Of a DNA stretch of 50,695 nt, positions 50,509 to 50,695 are shown in pieces (positions within the stretch are counted from its first letter, which is position 1; each line of letters starts with the position of its first letter). The notes beneath the pieces are model-generated. The model was not told the DNA's origin. It searched no databases and worked only from the letters and a program-made list of their open reading frames with translations. The translations under genes were made by a program, and so were the position numbers. Source of the stretch: Methanocella sp. (GTDB lineage: Archaea > Halobacteriota > Methanocellia > Methanocellales > Methanocellaceae); assembly GCF_035506375.1 (NCBI RefSeq), contig NZ_DATJPM010000064.1, positions 1-50,695 of the forward strand. Reading direction: 5' to 3'.

Positions 50509-50695
50509 GAGGGCACTATTTTCACCACAGAGGCACGAAGAGCACGGAGGCTCACAAAGTTTTCTTTTTAAATTAAGTTACAAAGTACACAAAGCCGGTT
50601 CATTGGCGATCAGGGCACGAAGGATACAAAGACACAGTGGAATGGACAAGAGCACTTTTTGCCCCTGTGCCTTCTTATCCTTTGTATCTTAGAAG
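50509..50695. repeat. Fold-back element, second copy of the 23366-23665 type (cut by the window end)
   Basis: It opens GGGCACTATTTTCACCACAG, close to the shared terminus of the other two elements. It then follows the minus-strand reading of 23366-23665 through CACAAAGTTTTCTTTT, an identical 31-base run at 50575-50605, CAGGGCACGAAGGATACAAAG and GAGCACTTTTTGCC. The distal end is outside the window. Confidence 0.75.

Overview
This window looks like a chromosomal stretch of a euryarchaeal methanogen, most plausibly of the order Methanocellales (Methanocella-like); the genus is inference from gene content and layout, not from a marker search. It is archaeal because it carries eL21, Rpo4 (RpoF), an Spt5/NusG–SecE pair, Pus10, DtdA, DUF655 and ribose-1,5-bisphosphate isomerase, with TATA-box promoters. 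Bacterial-type gyrase, hgcAB and KaiBC-type proteins are also present. Genes are GC-rich and spacers AT-rich. No rRNA, tRNA, CRISPR array, insertion sequence or prophage was recognised.

Layout. 1-3000: split archaeal glutamate synthase operon (gltB1-gltB2-gltB3, minus; the last gene runs off the window). 3226-7575: gyrBA. 7786-10633: TlyA-like methyltransferase, a word-repeat fold-back element, a DUF362 protein and a chagasin-type protease inhibitor. 10653-12906: a minus-strand cluster of a cysteine-rich AbrB-type protein, hgcA, hgcB (mercury methylation) and a nitroreductase, with a perfect 22-bp palindrome at its promoter. 12985-13616: PIN/AbrB toxin-antitoxin pair. 13731-21506: a long plus-strand housekeeping run (pus10, eL21, rpoF, DUF655, ksgA, hemK2-like, nnrDE, moaC, TrmJ-like, phosphoesterase, YjbQ). 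21512-29325: superoxide reductase, a surface protein, metG with structured spacers, several small or membrane proteins of unknown function and a 58-aa small gene. 30093-32468: a four-PAS histidine kinase. 32644-35124: a three-gene split LigD end-joining operon (PE-ligase-polymerase) without Ku. 35291-36489: ComEC-like hydrolase plus DUF3006. 36782-40925: a Kai-type module (kaiC, kaiB, REC-PAS-histidine kinase, and a convergent second kaiB with a coiled-coil tail). 41082-44467: dtdA-ftsZ-secE-spt5, where dtdA and ftsZ are one uninterrupted frame. 44566-50057: LmbE-family deacetylase, dual CDGSH protein, secreted Cys-rich and Gly-rich small proteins, and ribose-1,5-bisphosphate isomerase.

The most unusual content is (i) the Kai module with a coiled-coil KaiB paralogue and a directly linked hybrid kinase; (ii) the hgcAB cluster with a vicinal-cysteine AbrB protein, a nitroreductase and a promoter palindrome; (iii) the in-frame DtdA-FtsZ junction; (iv) a set of 150-490 bp intergenic fold-back elements built from reiterated short words, three of which share the terminus (G)GACACTATTTTCACCACA or a close variant; and (v) a hairpin cluster upstream of metG that may be a non-coding RNA. 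All family assignments come from reading motifs in the translated sequence; no database search was run.
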